From Kitasatospora herbaricolor (lineage in GTDB: Bacteria; Actinomycetota; Actinomycetes; Streptomycetales; Streptomycetaceae): a DNA stretch of 64,000 nucleotides. A program made the translations under genes and the position numbers. Each line of letters begins with the position of its first letter. Position 1 is the first letter of the stretch. Under the pieces are notes generated by a model, which had not been told where the DNA came from, searched no databases, and saw nothing but the letters and a program-made list of their open reading frames with translations. Below, in pieces: positions 18,394 to 27,577 of the stretch. The stretch lies in assembly GCF_030813695.1 (NCBI RefSeq), contig NZ_JAUSVA010000002.1, forward strand, positions 9,122,015-9,186,014. The letters run 5' to 3'.

Positions 18394-19308
18394 TCAGGCA
18401 GGCGGTGCGGTCGATCGCAGGGCGTCGGCGACGCTCGCCAGGAAGCGGGGCAGGATCTCGGGACGCCCGGCGGCCCGTGCGGGGTTCAGCTCGCCGATCG
18501 AGAGCACCCGGGCGCGGGGGTCGTGGCAGGCGGTGTCAAGCACCCCGGCGATCGCCTGGAGCGACGGGCCGCTGTTGCGGCCGTCGGTGCTCTCCGCGAG
18601 CGGCGCGTCGGTGAAGTCCAGCACGTCCACGTCGATGTGCACCGCCAGCGCACCGGGCGGGAGGGCGCCGAGGGCCCCGGCCACCGCGCCCTCCGGAGCC
18701 GAGGCCAGGTCCGCGCCGGAGACCCACCGCAGGGACAGCAGCCGGGCCTGCTCGCGCTCCCAGGGGGTGGAGCCCGCCGGGTCGGTGCCGAGCAGGTACA
18801 ACTGCTCCGGGGTGAGCAGCGGACGGCGGTGGAAGGCCGCGGCCAGCTGCTCCGCCGCTCCGGGCAGGTCCAGTCCGTGGGCGAGGCCCATCCAGTCCAG
18901 GGCGCCGTCGATGCTGCTCACCGGCGTGTTGAGGTCGAAGTGCCGGTCGATGTAGAGCAGACCGGCGTCCGGGTCGTGCCGGATCAGGGCGTCCATCACG
19001 CCGAGCGCGATGGTGCAGTTGCCGCCGATCAGCAGGACGTCGGCGTCCTGTTCCAGCGCCGCCGCCACCTGCCCGGCGACCGTCCGCACGGCCAGGACGG
19101 CCGCTGCGAGGTTCTGGGCCCGTGCGTGCGCAGGGTCCGGCGCCCAGACCTGGAGCGGTCCGTCGCCGGCGTCCCGGACCTGGCGGCCCGCGGCCCGGAG
19201 CCGGTCGACCAGGCCGAGGTCGCGCAGGACCCGTGGCGCGGCCTCCTGGCCGGGTGCGTAGCTGCCCGCACTGGTCGGCGCGCCCACCAGGACAAGATCC
19301 CGTGGCAT
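18394..19308 (-). CDS. Arginase-fold (ureohydrolase superfamily) protein with altered metal site
   Basis: A 304-residue protein with the arginase/agmatinase/HDAC-like fold. Motifs are recognisable but changed: LLIGGNCTIALGVMDAL replaces GGDHS (metal-ligand His becomes Cys), YIDRHFDLNTPVSSIDG replaces DAHxD, and AVHIDVDVLDFTDAP corresponds to SxDxDxxDP. The terminal region (VLSIGELNPARAAGRPEIL) is retained. It may still bind one metal, but ordinary arginase or agmatinase activity should not be assumed. ATG at 19308; single gene, convergent with the small CxxC protein gene. Confidence 0.82.
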   Translation of the reverse strand: MPRDLVLVGAPTSAGSYAPGQEAAPRVLRDLGLVDRLRAAGRQVRDAGDGPLQVWAPDPAHARAQNLAAAVLAVRTVAGQVAAALEQDADVLLIGGNCTIALGVMDALIRHDPDAGLLYIDRHFDLNTPVSSIDGALDWMGLAHGLDLPGAAEQLAAAFHRRPLLTPEQLYLLGTDPAGSTPWEREQARLLSLRWVSGADLASAPEGAVAGALGALPPGALAVHIDVDVLDFTDAPLAESTDGRNSGPSLQAIAGVLDTACHDPRARVLSIGELNPARAAGRPEILPRFLASVADALRSTAPPA

Positions 19309-19353
19309 ACCTTCATCATCGCCGCCGGCCCCGGCGGGTGCGAGCGGGGGCTG

Positions 19354-19393
19354 ACGGGGGCCGGGCCGGCAGCCGCCCCGGCCCGGCCCCCGT
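19354..19393 (-). terminator. Strong hairpin terminator of the MDR oxidoreductase gene
   Basis: Perfect 16-bp arms at 19354-19369 and 19378-19393 (ACGGGGGCCGGGCCGG and its complement) with an 8-nt loop, just past the oxidoreductase stop codon and before the arginase-fold gene. Confidence 0.7.
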
Positions 19394-19399
19394 CCCGCT

Positions 19400-20407
19400 T
19401 CAGCTCAGTTCCAGCACCAGCTTGCCCACGTTCTCGCCGCGGAAGAGCATCTGCAGCGTCGCGGGGAAGTCGTCCAGCGAGCCGCTGACCACGTGCTCCT
19501 TGACCTTGATCTGCCCGGTGGCGATCCAGCCGGCGAGCTCGCGGGCGGCGGCGCCGAAGCGGGGCGCGTAGTCGAACACCACGAAGCCCTCCATCCGGGC
19601 GCGCCGCACCAGCAGGCTGAGGTAGTTCGACGGGCCCTGGACCTGCGTCTCGTTGTTGTACTGGCTGATCGCCCCGCAGACGACCACCCGGGCGTGCAGC
19701 GCCAGGCGGGTCAGCACCGCGTCCAGGATGTCGCCGCCGACGTTGTCGAAGTAGACGTCCACGCCGTCCGGCGCGAGTTCGCGCAGCGCCTTCCTGACGT
19801 CGTCGGAGCGGTAGTCGACGGCCGCGTCGAAGCCGAGTTCACCGGTCAGCATGGCGCACTTGTCGGCGCCGCCGGCGATGCCGATCACCCGGCACCCCTT
19901 CACCTTCGCGATCTGGCCGACCATGGTGCCCACGGCGCCCGCGGCCCCGGAGACCACGACGGTCTCGCCCTCCTTGAGTGCTCCGACGTCGAGCAGCCCG
20001 AAGTAGGCCGTCATACCGGGCATGCCGAGCGCGCCGAGATAGGTCGACAGCGGGGCGAGCGCCGGGTCGACCTTGAGCACGCCCTTGCCGTCGGAGACCA
20101 CGTACTCCTGGACGCCGAAGGTGCCGACCACGTGGTCGCCGGGCCGGAACCCGGGGTGCTCGGACTCGGTGACCTCGATCACCGATCCCGCCCGCATCAC
20201 CTCACCGATGCCGACCGGCGGCAGGTAGGAGGGGCGGTCGTCGAGCCACCCGCGCATGGCCGGGTCCAGCGAGATGAAGCGCGTCCGTCCGGCGAACCGG
20301 CCCTCTCCGGGTGCCGCCGCCGGCTCGGTGACGTGCTCCCAGTCCTCGGGCTTCACCTCGCCGACCGGTCGCGCGGCGAGGCGGATCTGGCGGTTCGTTC
20401 CGGACAT
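19400..20407 (-). CDS. NADP-dependent MDR-type oxidoreductase (CurA/LTB4DH-like)
   Basis: A 335-residue zinc-independent medium-chain reductase similar to leukotriene-B4 12-dehydrogenase/CurA, which reduce enones. N-terminal catalytic domain: MRGWLDDRPSYLPPVGIGEV; cofactor loop VVVSGAAGAVGTMVGQIAKV; GVDVYFDNVGGDILDAVLTR and ARVVVCGAISQYNNE are characteristic of this group, as is the final VGKLVLELS. ATG at 20407 has AGGAG six bases upstream. A perfect palindrome lies ~120 bases upstream and probably binds a TetR-type regulator. Confidence 0.9.
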   Translation of the reverse strand: MSGTNRQIRLAARPVGEVKPEDWEHVTEPAAAPGEGRFAGRTRFISLDPAMRGWLDDRPSYLPPVGIGEVMRAGSVIEVTESEHPGFRPGDHVVGTFGVQEYVVSDGKGVLKVDPALAPLSTYLGALGMPGMTAYFGLLDVGALKEGETVVVSGAAGAVGTMVGQIAKVKGCRVIGIAGGADKCAMLTGELGFDAAVDYRSDDVRKALRELAPDGVDVYFDNVGGDILDAVLTRLALHARVVVCGAISQYNNETQVQGPSNYLSLLVRRARMEGFVVFDYAPRFGAAARELAGWIATGQIKVKEHVVSGSLDDFPATLQMLFRGENVGKLVLELS

Positions 20408-20525
20408 GACGTCTCCTGTCGTTCGGGGTGGGCCGGTCGAGGCGCCGGTCACCCGGCCGGCCCGGCCGGTCCGGGCCGCGCGGGCCGCAGGTCGGGTGGG
20501 CGGCCCGTGGGGTTGCGGGAGTAGT

Positions 20526-20541
20526 CTAAGCAAGCGCTTAG
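20526..20541. promoter_or_regulatory. Palindromic operator upstream of the oxidoreductase
   Basis: CTAAGCAAGCGCTTAG: arms CTAAGC and GCTTAG, 4-bp centre. Operators of this form (AGC...GCT with TAAGC/GCTTA ends) are common in front of TetR-controlled oxidoreductase genes. The regulator is not in this window. Confidence 0.6.
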
Positions 20542-20562
20542 TCACCTGGCTAGGCACGTCCC

Positions 20563-20625
20563 GGTCACAAGGGTCACCGTGGTCACAGGAGTCACTGCGG
20601 TCACAGGGGTCGCTGCAGTCGGAGG
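20563..20625. repeat. 9-bp imperfect tandem repeat, seven units
   Basis: Units start GGTCACAAG, GGTCACCGT, GGTCACAGG, AGTCACTGC, GGTCACAGG, GGTCGCTGC, AGTCGGAGG, then GTCACC. It begins 22 bases after the CTAAGC palindrome, in a non-coding gap. Confidence 0.8.
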
Positions 20626-20716
20626 GTCACCACGATCGGCAGGGGCGCCACGGGTCGACGGCGCCGGCCAGGCCGCCAGGGCGTCTCCCGGCGTGCGGGG
20701 GCCGGCCACGCCGTGG

Positions 20717-21499
20717 TCACGGAGCCGCACCGGGGTCCGGGGCCGCCGTCCAGCCGCCGTCCGGGGCGGAGACGGTGCCGGGGCCGCCGTCCAGGACGAC
20801 CCGGAGGCCGTCCGCAAGGACCTGGACGGAGCCGGCCCGCAGGCCGAGCGGGTACGGGCGGCCGTCGGACGGGCCCCACCCGCCGCCCCGCCCCGGATCG
20901 TCCGGCGGGAGGCCGCGGCCGAGGACGGTCAGGCTCGACACCGTCAGGGACACCCTGCCGTCGGCGATCACCGGGCGCAGGGTCAGCCGGCCGAATCCGC
21001 CCTGGCCCAGGGCCACCTCGACCGTCCCCGCCGCCGGGTCGGTGCGCACCTGGCCGACCGGCGTCGACCCGGCGGCGGCGCGGACCGCCGCGCCGAGGGA
21101 CCGGACGGGGACGGTGACCTCGGCGTGGGTACGGGCGACGGTCGTGGTGCCGCCGAGGCGGACGTCGTCCAGCCTGGCGCGGACGGCGGCCTGCGGGAGC
21201 GGTCCCAGCCGGGCGTCCTCGCTGCTGATGTCCAGCCGGGGGATCCGCCGGTTCGCCAGGTCCCAAAGGGCCGAGCCGTCGCCGGTGCGGGCCGTCAGGG
21301 TGTCCCCGAGCGCGGGCGCCGCCCGGGCGATCCTGCTCCGGATGAGCTGACGGGCCGTGAACTCGCCGGCCCCCGCGCCCGCCGCCAGCACCAGGGCCAG
21401 TGCGGCTGCGAGCAGGCGGGTGCGACGCCCCCGCGCGGCCGGCCGGGGCCGGTCGGTCCGGAGCCGGCCGGGCCCGGACCGGAAGGGCCGCCGCCTCAC
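20717..21499 (-). CDS. LmeA-like (DUF2993) phospholipid-binding protein
   Basis: A 260-residue secreted or membrane-anchored protein. Residues 1-26 are Arg-rich, followed by a hydrophobic segment LLAAALALVLAAGAGAGEF that acts as signal or anchor. The rest matches DUF2993/LmeA: FTARQLIRSRIARAAPALG, then DISSEDARLGPLPQAAVRAR, VTVPVRSLGAAVRAAAG, GRLTLRPVIADGRVSLTVSS. In mycobacteria LmeA binds phosphoinositides and supports lipomannan/envelope maintenance. Its GTG overlaps the stop of the MMPL gene (GTGA), so the two are translationally coupled. Confidence 0.82.
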   Translation of the reverse strand: MRRRPFRSGPGRLRTDRPRPAARGRRTRLLAAALALVLAAGAGAGEFTARQLIRSRIARAAPALGDTLTARTGDGSALWDLANRRIPRLDISSEDARLGPLPQAAVRARLDDVRLGGTTTVARTHAEVTVPVRSLGAAVRAAAGSTPVGQVRTDPAAGTVEVALGQGGFGRLTLRPVIADGRVSLTVSSLTVLGRGLPPDDPGRGGGWGPSDGRPYPLGLRAGSVQVLADGLRVVLDGGPGTVSAPDGGWTAAPDPGAAP

Positions 21500-23787
21500 C
21501 GCTGCTCACCCCGGGCGGCCGGGACGGCGGGGCCCTCGGGGTCGAAGTGCGGCAGCAGCGCGTCCAGCCGGCGGGGCAGCCACCAGTTGGCCCGGCGGAA
21601 GAGGTACATGCTCGCGGGCACCAGCAGCAGGCGGACCACCGTCGCGTCGATGATCACACTGACGCCGAGCCCGAGCGCCAGCATCTTGACCACCACACCG
21701 GTGGAGAGCAGGAAGGCCAGGAAGACGCTGGTCATGATCACCGCCGCACAGGTGATCACCCGGGCCGTGGCGGCCAGGCCGGTGGCGACCGCCAGGTGGT
21801 TGTCCCCGGTGCGCAGCCAGGTCTCGCGGATCCGGGAGAGCAGGAAGACCTCGTAGTCCATCGAGAGCCCGAAGACGATCGCGAACATCATCATCGGCAC
21901 GTAGGACTCCACCGGGACCCGGGCCGTCACGCCCAGCAGCGACGATCCCCAGCCCCACTGGAAGACCGCGACCACCACGCCGTGGGCGGCGGCGATGGAG
22001 AACAGGTTGAGCAGCGCGGCCTTCACCGCGATCAGCACGCTGCGGAAGACGGTGAGCAGCAGCAGGAACGCGGCCGCGACCACCACACCGACCACCAGAG
22101 GCAGCCTGCTGACCAGGGTGTCGGTGAAGGTCAGCCCGGTGGCGGTGCCGCCGGTGACGTAGCCGACGGCGCCCGTCCCGGCGAGCGCGTGCGGCAGGCC
22201 GGTGTCCCGCAGGGTGTGGAACAGATCCGCGGTGCGTTCGTCCTGCGGGCCGGTCCCGGGGGTGACCGTGGCGATCAGCAGGACGTCGTCGGGGCCGGAG
22301 GTCGGCGGCGAGACGGCGGCGACGCCGGGCAGGGCCGCCAGCTCCTGGCGCAGCGAGGAGGCGAGGGCCTCACGCCGGGCACGGTCGGCGACCAGGGCGC
22401 TGTCCAGCTGGACGACGACGGTCAGCGGCCCGTTGGCGCCCGGGCCGAAGTTCTCGCCGATCAGGTCGTAGGCGCGCCGGTCGGTCCGGCTGGTGGGCTG
22501 CGCGCCGGCGTCGACATGGCTGAGCCGCATGGAGGCCACCGGAACGGCCAGCACGCCGAGCACCAGCAGACCGCCGACCAGGTACAGCCACGGCCGGCGG
22601 CCGAGCGCCCCGGCCCAGCGGTGCCAGACGTCCGGGTCGCCGACCGGTTCGGCGACCGGCGTGCGCACCCGGAGGCGGTCGATCCGGTCACCGAGCAGCC
22701 CGAGCAGGGCGGGGGTGAGGGTCAGCGAGGCGGCGGCGCCCACCAGGACGGTCAGCCCGGCGGCCGCGCCGAGGGTGCCGATGAACGAGACCCCGCCGGC
22801 GTACAGGCCGGCCAGCGCCATCGCGACGGTGGCGGCCGCCACCAGCACCGCCCGCCCGCTGGTGGCGACCGTGCGCCCGACCGCCTCGGCGGGCTCCGGG
22901 ACGTCCCGCAGCAGCGCCCGGTAGCGGGTGGTCAGGAACAGCGCGTAGTCGATGCCGACCCCCAGGCCCATCATCGCGGCCAGGGTGGGGGCGGACCGGG
23001 CGAAGTCGACCCGGGCGGCGAGCAGGCCGAGCCCGCCCAGTCCGGCGGCCAGGCCGGCCACCGCGGTCAGCAGCGGCAGCCCGGTCGCCGCGACACTGCC
23101 GAAGCCGACCAGCAGCACCAGGACGGCGACCGCGAGGCCGATCGCCTCGGACGCCCGGTCGGCGGCCTTGGGCGCGGTCAGCTGCCCGAGCGGCGCGCCG
23201 TACTCGACGGTGAGGTGGTCGGCGCGCAGCGGCCGGACGGCGCTGTCGAGCCGGGCCAGGTAGGCGTCGCCGTAGCCCGCCGGGTCGGCGCCGAAGTGGA
23301 CGGTGACGATGCCGGTGGAGCCGCTCGCGGAGAGCGCCCCGGGGGTGCCGAGCGGGTCGGTGACGGAGAGGACGTCCGGCAGCCGGCCGAGGCCGCCGAC
23401 GGCCGCCTCGACGGCGTCCCGGTGGCCGGCCAGCGACCCGGTGCCGGCGCTGATCACGATCGGCGCGCTCACGCCCGCCGCGCCGCTGCTGTGGGCCCGG
23501 AGCAGGTCGGCGCCGGTCTGGGCGCCGGTGCCTGGCAGCGAGAAGCTGTCCGCGTAGTCGCCGCCCCAGGCGCGGTCGGCCACGGCGAGCCCGGCCAGCA
23601 GCAGGGCCCAGACGGCGAGGACGCGCCAGGCGTGCCGGGCGCACCAGTGGCCCGTCCGGTGCAGCAGGCCGGGTCGTCCGGGCGTCGGGGAGCGCGGTGG
23701 CTCCGGGAGGGGTGCCGGGGAGTGCGGGGTTCCGGTCCCGGTCGGTTCGGTGCCGGTCGGTTCGGCGCCGGTGGATGCTCTCTGCAT
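21496..23787 (-). CDS. MMPL family RND transporter
   Basis: A 763-residue inner-membrane transporter with the two-fold RND architecture: TM1 (WRVLAVWALLLAGLAVADRA), a periplasmic domain, five TM segments including MMGLGVGIDYALFLTTRYRA with the GxxxDY motif of MMPL proteins, then the repeat (second loop ~430-540, then VVGVVVAAAFLLLLTVFRSV and FAIVFGLSMDYEVFLLSRIR, the second DY motif). Probably proton-driven export of a lipid or drug. N-terminal 50 residues are Pro/Thr-rich. The gene is coupled to the LmeA-like gene and divergent from a two-component system, which likely controls it. Start could be 23823. Confidence 0.92.
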   Translation of the reverse strand: MQRASTGAEPTGTEPTGTGTPHSPAPLPEPPRSPTPGRPGLLHRTGHWCARHAWRVLAVWALLLAGLAVADRAWGGDYADSFSLPGTGAQTGADLLRAHSSGAAGVSAPIVISAGTGSLAGHRDAVEAAVGGLGRLPDVLSVTDPLGTPGALSASGSTGIVTVHFGADPAGYGDAYLARLDSAVRPLRADHLTVEYGAPLGQLTAPKAADRASEAIGLAVAVLVLLVGFGSVAATGLPLLTAVAGLAAGLGGLGLLAARVDFARSAPTLAAMMGLGVGIDYALFLTTRYRALLRDVPEPAEAVGRTVATSGRAVLVAAATVAMALAGLYAGGVSFIGTLGAAAGLTVLVGAAASLTLTPALLGLLGDRIDRLRVRTPVAEPVGDPDVWHRWAGALGRRPWLYLVGGLLVLGVLAVPVASMRLSHVDAGAQPTSRTDRRAYDLIGENFGPGANGPLTVVVQLDSALVADRARREALASSLRQELAALPGVAAVSPPTSGPDDVLLIATVTPGTGPQDERTADLFHTLRDTGLPHALAGTGAVGYVTGGTATGLTFTDTLVSRLPLVVGVVVAAAFLLLLTVFRSVLIAVKAALLNLFSIAAAHGVVVAVFQWGWGSSLLGVTARVPVESYVPMMMFAIVFGLSMDYEVFLLSRIRETWLRTGDNHLAVATGLAATARVITCAAVIMTSVFLAFLLSTGVVVKMLALGLGVSVIIDATVVRLLLVPASMYLFRRANWWLPRRLDALLPHFDPEGPAVPAARGEQR

Positions 23788-23899
23788 GGGCGGCACTCTG
23801 CCGCACCGGCGTACGGGGACCATGGGCGCACTGTTCGGGGAATGTACGGGCCGCCGGGGCCGGGGGCCGGCCGCGGGGCCGCGTGGTTAGCATCGGTGG

Positions 23900-23939
23900 C
23901 GTCCCCGCACGTGAGCCCCCTCACGTCCCCGCAGGTGAG
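23900..23939. promoter_or_regulatory. Repeats in the MMPL / two-component intergenic region
   Basis: Two near-identical 16-mers, CGTCCCCGCACGTGAG (23900-23915) and CGTCCCCGCAGGTGAG (23924-23939), lie 24 bp apart, and the first overlaps a perfect palindrome CGTGAG-CCCC-CTCACG (23910-23925). OmpR-type regulators bind direct repeats, so this is a candidate autoregulatory site immediately before the response regulator start. Confidence 0.5.
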
Positions 23940-23949
23940 AGTGGCAGCC

Positions 23950-24653
<704 letters not shown>

Positions 24654-24657
<4 letters not shown>

Positions 24658-26072
24658 GCGGCGGGCGCACCCCGCGCGGCTCCCTCACCCGCGCCGTCGT
24701 CGGGCTGACCACCGCCGTGGCGGCCCTCGCGGTGCTGCTGACCGGGCTGGTCACCTGGCAGAGCGCCGCGCACGGCGCCGAGCAGCGCGAACGCGAGCAG
24801 CTGACCCGGCAGGCTACGGTGCTCAGCCGGGTGCCCGACCTCTCGCCGCTGCTCTTCGACGGCGCCCAGGTGCTCGGCGGCCCGAACGGCGAGGAGTTCG
24901 CGGTGCTCACCCCGGACGGGCGGGTGGCCGGCGTCGCCACCCCGGCCCTGGACACCGCCTCCAGGGCCGCGCTGCTGGCCGGCCGGCCGGTCTCCACCAC
25001 CGGTGTGCTGGCGGGGCAGGAGGTGTTGCTTGTCGGCCGGCCGAGCCTGCGCGGCGGCGCCGTGGTGCTCACCGAGCCGTACTCCGTGGTCGAGCGGAAC
25101 ACCGGCCGGATCCGCCGCAGCACCGTCCTGCCGCTGGTGGTGGGCATGGTCGGCGCCGCGCTGGCCGGCGCCCTGCTGGCCCGGCGGACCGCCCGCCCGC
25201 TGGTGGCCGCCGCCCACGTCGCCCACCGCCTGGCCGGCGGTGAACGCGGGGTGCGGGCCACCGTCGACGGGCCGCGCGAGGCGGCCGAGATCATCCACGC
25301 CCTCGACGTCCTGGACGCCGCCCTGGCCCGCAGCGAGAGCAGGCAGCGGGACTTCCTGCTGTCGGTCTCGCACGAGCTGCGCACCCCGCTGACGGCGCTG
25401 CAGGGATACGCCGAGGCGCTCGCCGACGGCCTGATCGAACCCGGGCGGATCCCCGAGGTCGGCCGGATCCTGGCCGACGAGACCCAGCGGCTCGACCGCT
25501 TCCTCGGTGACCTGCTGGACCTCGCCCGGCTGGAGGCCGAGGACTTCCGCCTGGACACCGGCCGGACGGACCTCGCCGCGCTGGTGGCCGAGGCCGCCGC
25601 CTTCTGGGCCGGCCCGGGCGCGGGCCACGGCGTGTGCCTGCGGGTGGAGCCGGCCGCGGGCCCGGAGCCGGCCGGGCCGCCGCCGGTGGTCGACACCGAC
25701 GCCTTCCGGGTCCGGCAGCTGATCGACGGCCTGGTGCGGAACGCCCTGCGGGTCACCCCGGCCGGCGGCGACCTGGTGCTGGCCGTCCGGCCCGCCGCGG
25801 GCGGCGGCGCGCACCTGCAGGTCCGGGACAGCGGGCCGGGCCTGACCGACGACGACGTCCGGGTCGCCTTCGACGCCGGAGCGCTCTACGAGCGCTACCG
25901 GGCCACCCGTCCGGTGGGCAGCGGCCTGGGCCTGGCCATCGCCCACCGGCTGAGCGGTCTGCTCGGCGGCACGATCGGTGTGGAGGGCCACGGGCCCGAG
26001 GGCGGCGCCGCGTTCACGGTGACGCTGCCGCCGACGGCCGGCCGAGCGGACCGCGCCGGTCAGGCGCTCTGA
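24654..26072 (+). CDS. Sensor histidine kinase
   Basis: A 472-residue membrane histidine kinase, the partner of the upstream response regulator. TM1 residues ~12-36, an extracytoplasmic sensor of about 120 residues (contains GPNGEEFAVLTPDGRV), TM2 ~160-182, a HAMP linker, then the dimerisation/phosphoacceptor helix FLLSVSHELRTPLTALQGYA with His240. ATP-binding motifs follow: N-box NALRVTP (Asn363), G1 DSGPGL (Asp392), G2 GSGLGLAIAHRLSG. Conserved F-box is weak (VAFDAGALYERYR). The sensor may monitor envelope state, given the divergent MMPL/LmeA pair. Confidence 0.93.
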
Positions 26073-26221
26073 AGGTCCGGGCCGGCGGTCACGCAATGGC
26101 GTCCGCCCGCCCGAGACGTCTCGGTCGCGCCCGGAATCCGCCTGCCCGCCGCAGGGATTGACGGGGCGTCGTCACAATGGTTCAGTGGCTCAGCCACTGG
26201 ACCACCGAAGGGACAGGCCTG

Positions 26222-27577
26222 ATGACGACCAAGCCCCGGCGCGGCACGGCGTTCGACGAACGGATGGTGGGAACGGTGCGGCTCACCGGCGAGGCCGGGG
26301 CACGCCCGATCCGGCTCGACCTCGCCGCCGGTGCCGACCGGGTGGTCCTGCCGCACCGCACCACCGAAGCCCGCCTCACCGGCCGGGTCCGGATCGAGGG
26401 GCTCGCCGACGACCCGGCGGCGACCGGGGAGTTGGAGATCTCACCGCTCGCCCGCCGACGGATCCGCTACCGGCTCCACTTCACCGCCGCCGGCCGCCGG
26501 CTCACCCTGCACGGCTGGAAGTCGCTCTCCCCGCGCCGGCCGCTCACCTCGCTGACCGTGCTGCCGTTCACCCTCCTGGAGGACGGCGCCGAAGCCGGCC
26601 GCGGCACCCTGCGATTCCCCCCCGCCACCGGTCTGCTGCCCTTCCTGGCCGGTTGGCGCTTCCCGCGCCCGCGCCCCGCGGACGCCGACCTGCTGCCCCG
26701 TCCGGACGGCGGACCCGGCCGGACGGAGGTCTGGTACACCACCCTCACCGACCCGGCCACCGGCACCGGCCTCTGGCTGCACCACGAACTGACCACGCCC
26801 ACCGACGGCCGGCCCGCCCACGCCCACGGCTGGATCGCCGTGTTCCCGCCGGACGGCCGCGCCCAGCACGCCCGGTACGGGCCGCAGGCACCGCCTGGCC
26901 CCGACACCCCGCCCGAGTGGCTGCGCGGCGCGGCCGGCCCGTACAGCTGGGACCTCACCGAACGACCCGCCGGGCCACCGCTGCACACCTTCCCCCGGTG
27001 GGCCTGGCGCCGCCCGGTGCTGCCCGCCGCCCACATGCTGCCGGCCGCCACCGCCCGCTACACCGGCACCGTCCGCCACCCCGGTGGCACACTCACCCTT
27101 GCCGACGCCCCCGGCGCCACCGCCCGCATCCGCGGGCACGGCAACGCCCACCGCTGGGCCTGGCTGCACGCCGACCTCGGCGGCGGCGACGTGCTGGAGG
27201 TGATCGCCGCCGTCGCCCACCGGCCCGGGCTGCGGGGCCTGCCGCCGGTGGTCCTGCTCCGGCTGCGCCGCGACGGCCGGGTCTGGCCGCGCAGCGCCGT
27301 CCGCTCCGCCCTCGGCGGCTTCCGGGCCCGGATCGGCCTGCCCGGCTGGAGCGTCACCGGCCGCACCGCGCTGCGCCGGATCACCGTGACGGTACGCCAA
27401 CCACCGGAACGCACCCTGACCCTGGACTACACCGACCCGGACGGCAGCCGCGCGGTCTGCCGGAACAGCGAGGCGGCCGACGCCGAGATCACCGTGGAGC
27501 GCTGGTGGGGCCGCTGGCGCCCGCACGCGCGCTGGGAGCTGACGGGCACCGCGCACGCCGAGGTCGGCCGGCGATGA
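26222..27577 (+). CDS. Lipocalin-like protein coupled to a GMC oxidoreductase
   Basis: A 451-residue protein without signal peptide or membrane segment. It is rich in beta strands and repeats Trp/His-containing motifs such as GRPAHAHGWIAVFPP, GHGNAHRWAWLHADLGGGD and RWWGRWRPHARWELTGTAHA. These recall AttH/CrtC/tocopherol-cyclase-like proteins, which have tandem lipocalin-type barrels and act on isoprenoids or lipids. That assignment is inference. The start MTTKPRRG at 26222 is preferred over an upstream ATG at 26177. Its stop overlaps the start of the GMC oxidoreductase gene (ATGA), which strongly implies joint function. Confidence 0.7.
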   Translation: MTTKPRRGTAFDERMVGTVRLTGEAGARPIRLDLAAGADRVVLPHRTTEARLTGRVRIEGLADDPAATGELEISPLARRRIRYRLHFTAAGRRLTLHGWKSLSPRRPLTSLTVLPFTLLEDGAEAGRGTLRFPPATGLLPFLAGWRFPRPRPADADLLPRPDGGPGRTEVWYTTLTDPATGTGLWLHHELTTPTDGRPAHAHGWIAVFPPDGRAQHARYGPQAPPGPDTPPEWLRGAAGPYSWDLTERPAGPPLHTFPRWAWRRPVLPAAHMLPAATARYTGTVRHPGGTLTLADAPGATARIRGHGNAHRWAWLHADLGGGDVLEVIAAVAHRPGLRGLPPVVLLRLRRDGRVWPRSAVRSALGGFRARIGLPGWSVTGRTALRRITVTVRQPPERTLTLDYTDPDGSRAVCRNSEAADAEITVERWWGRWRPHARWELTGTAHAEVGRR

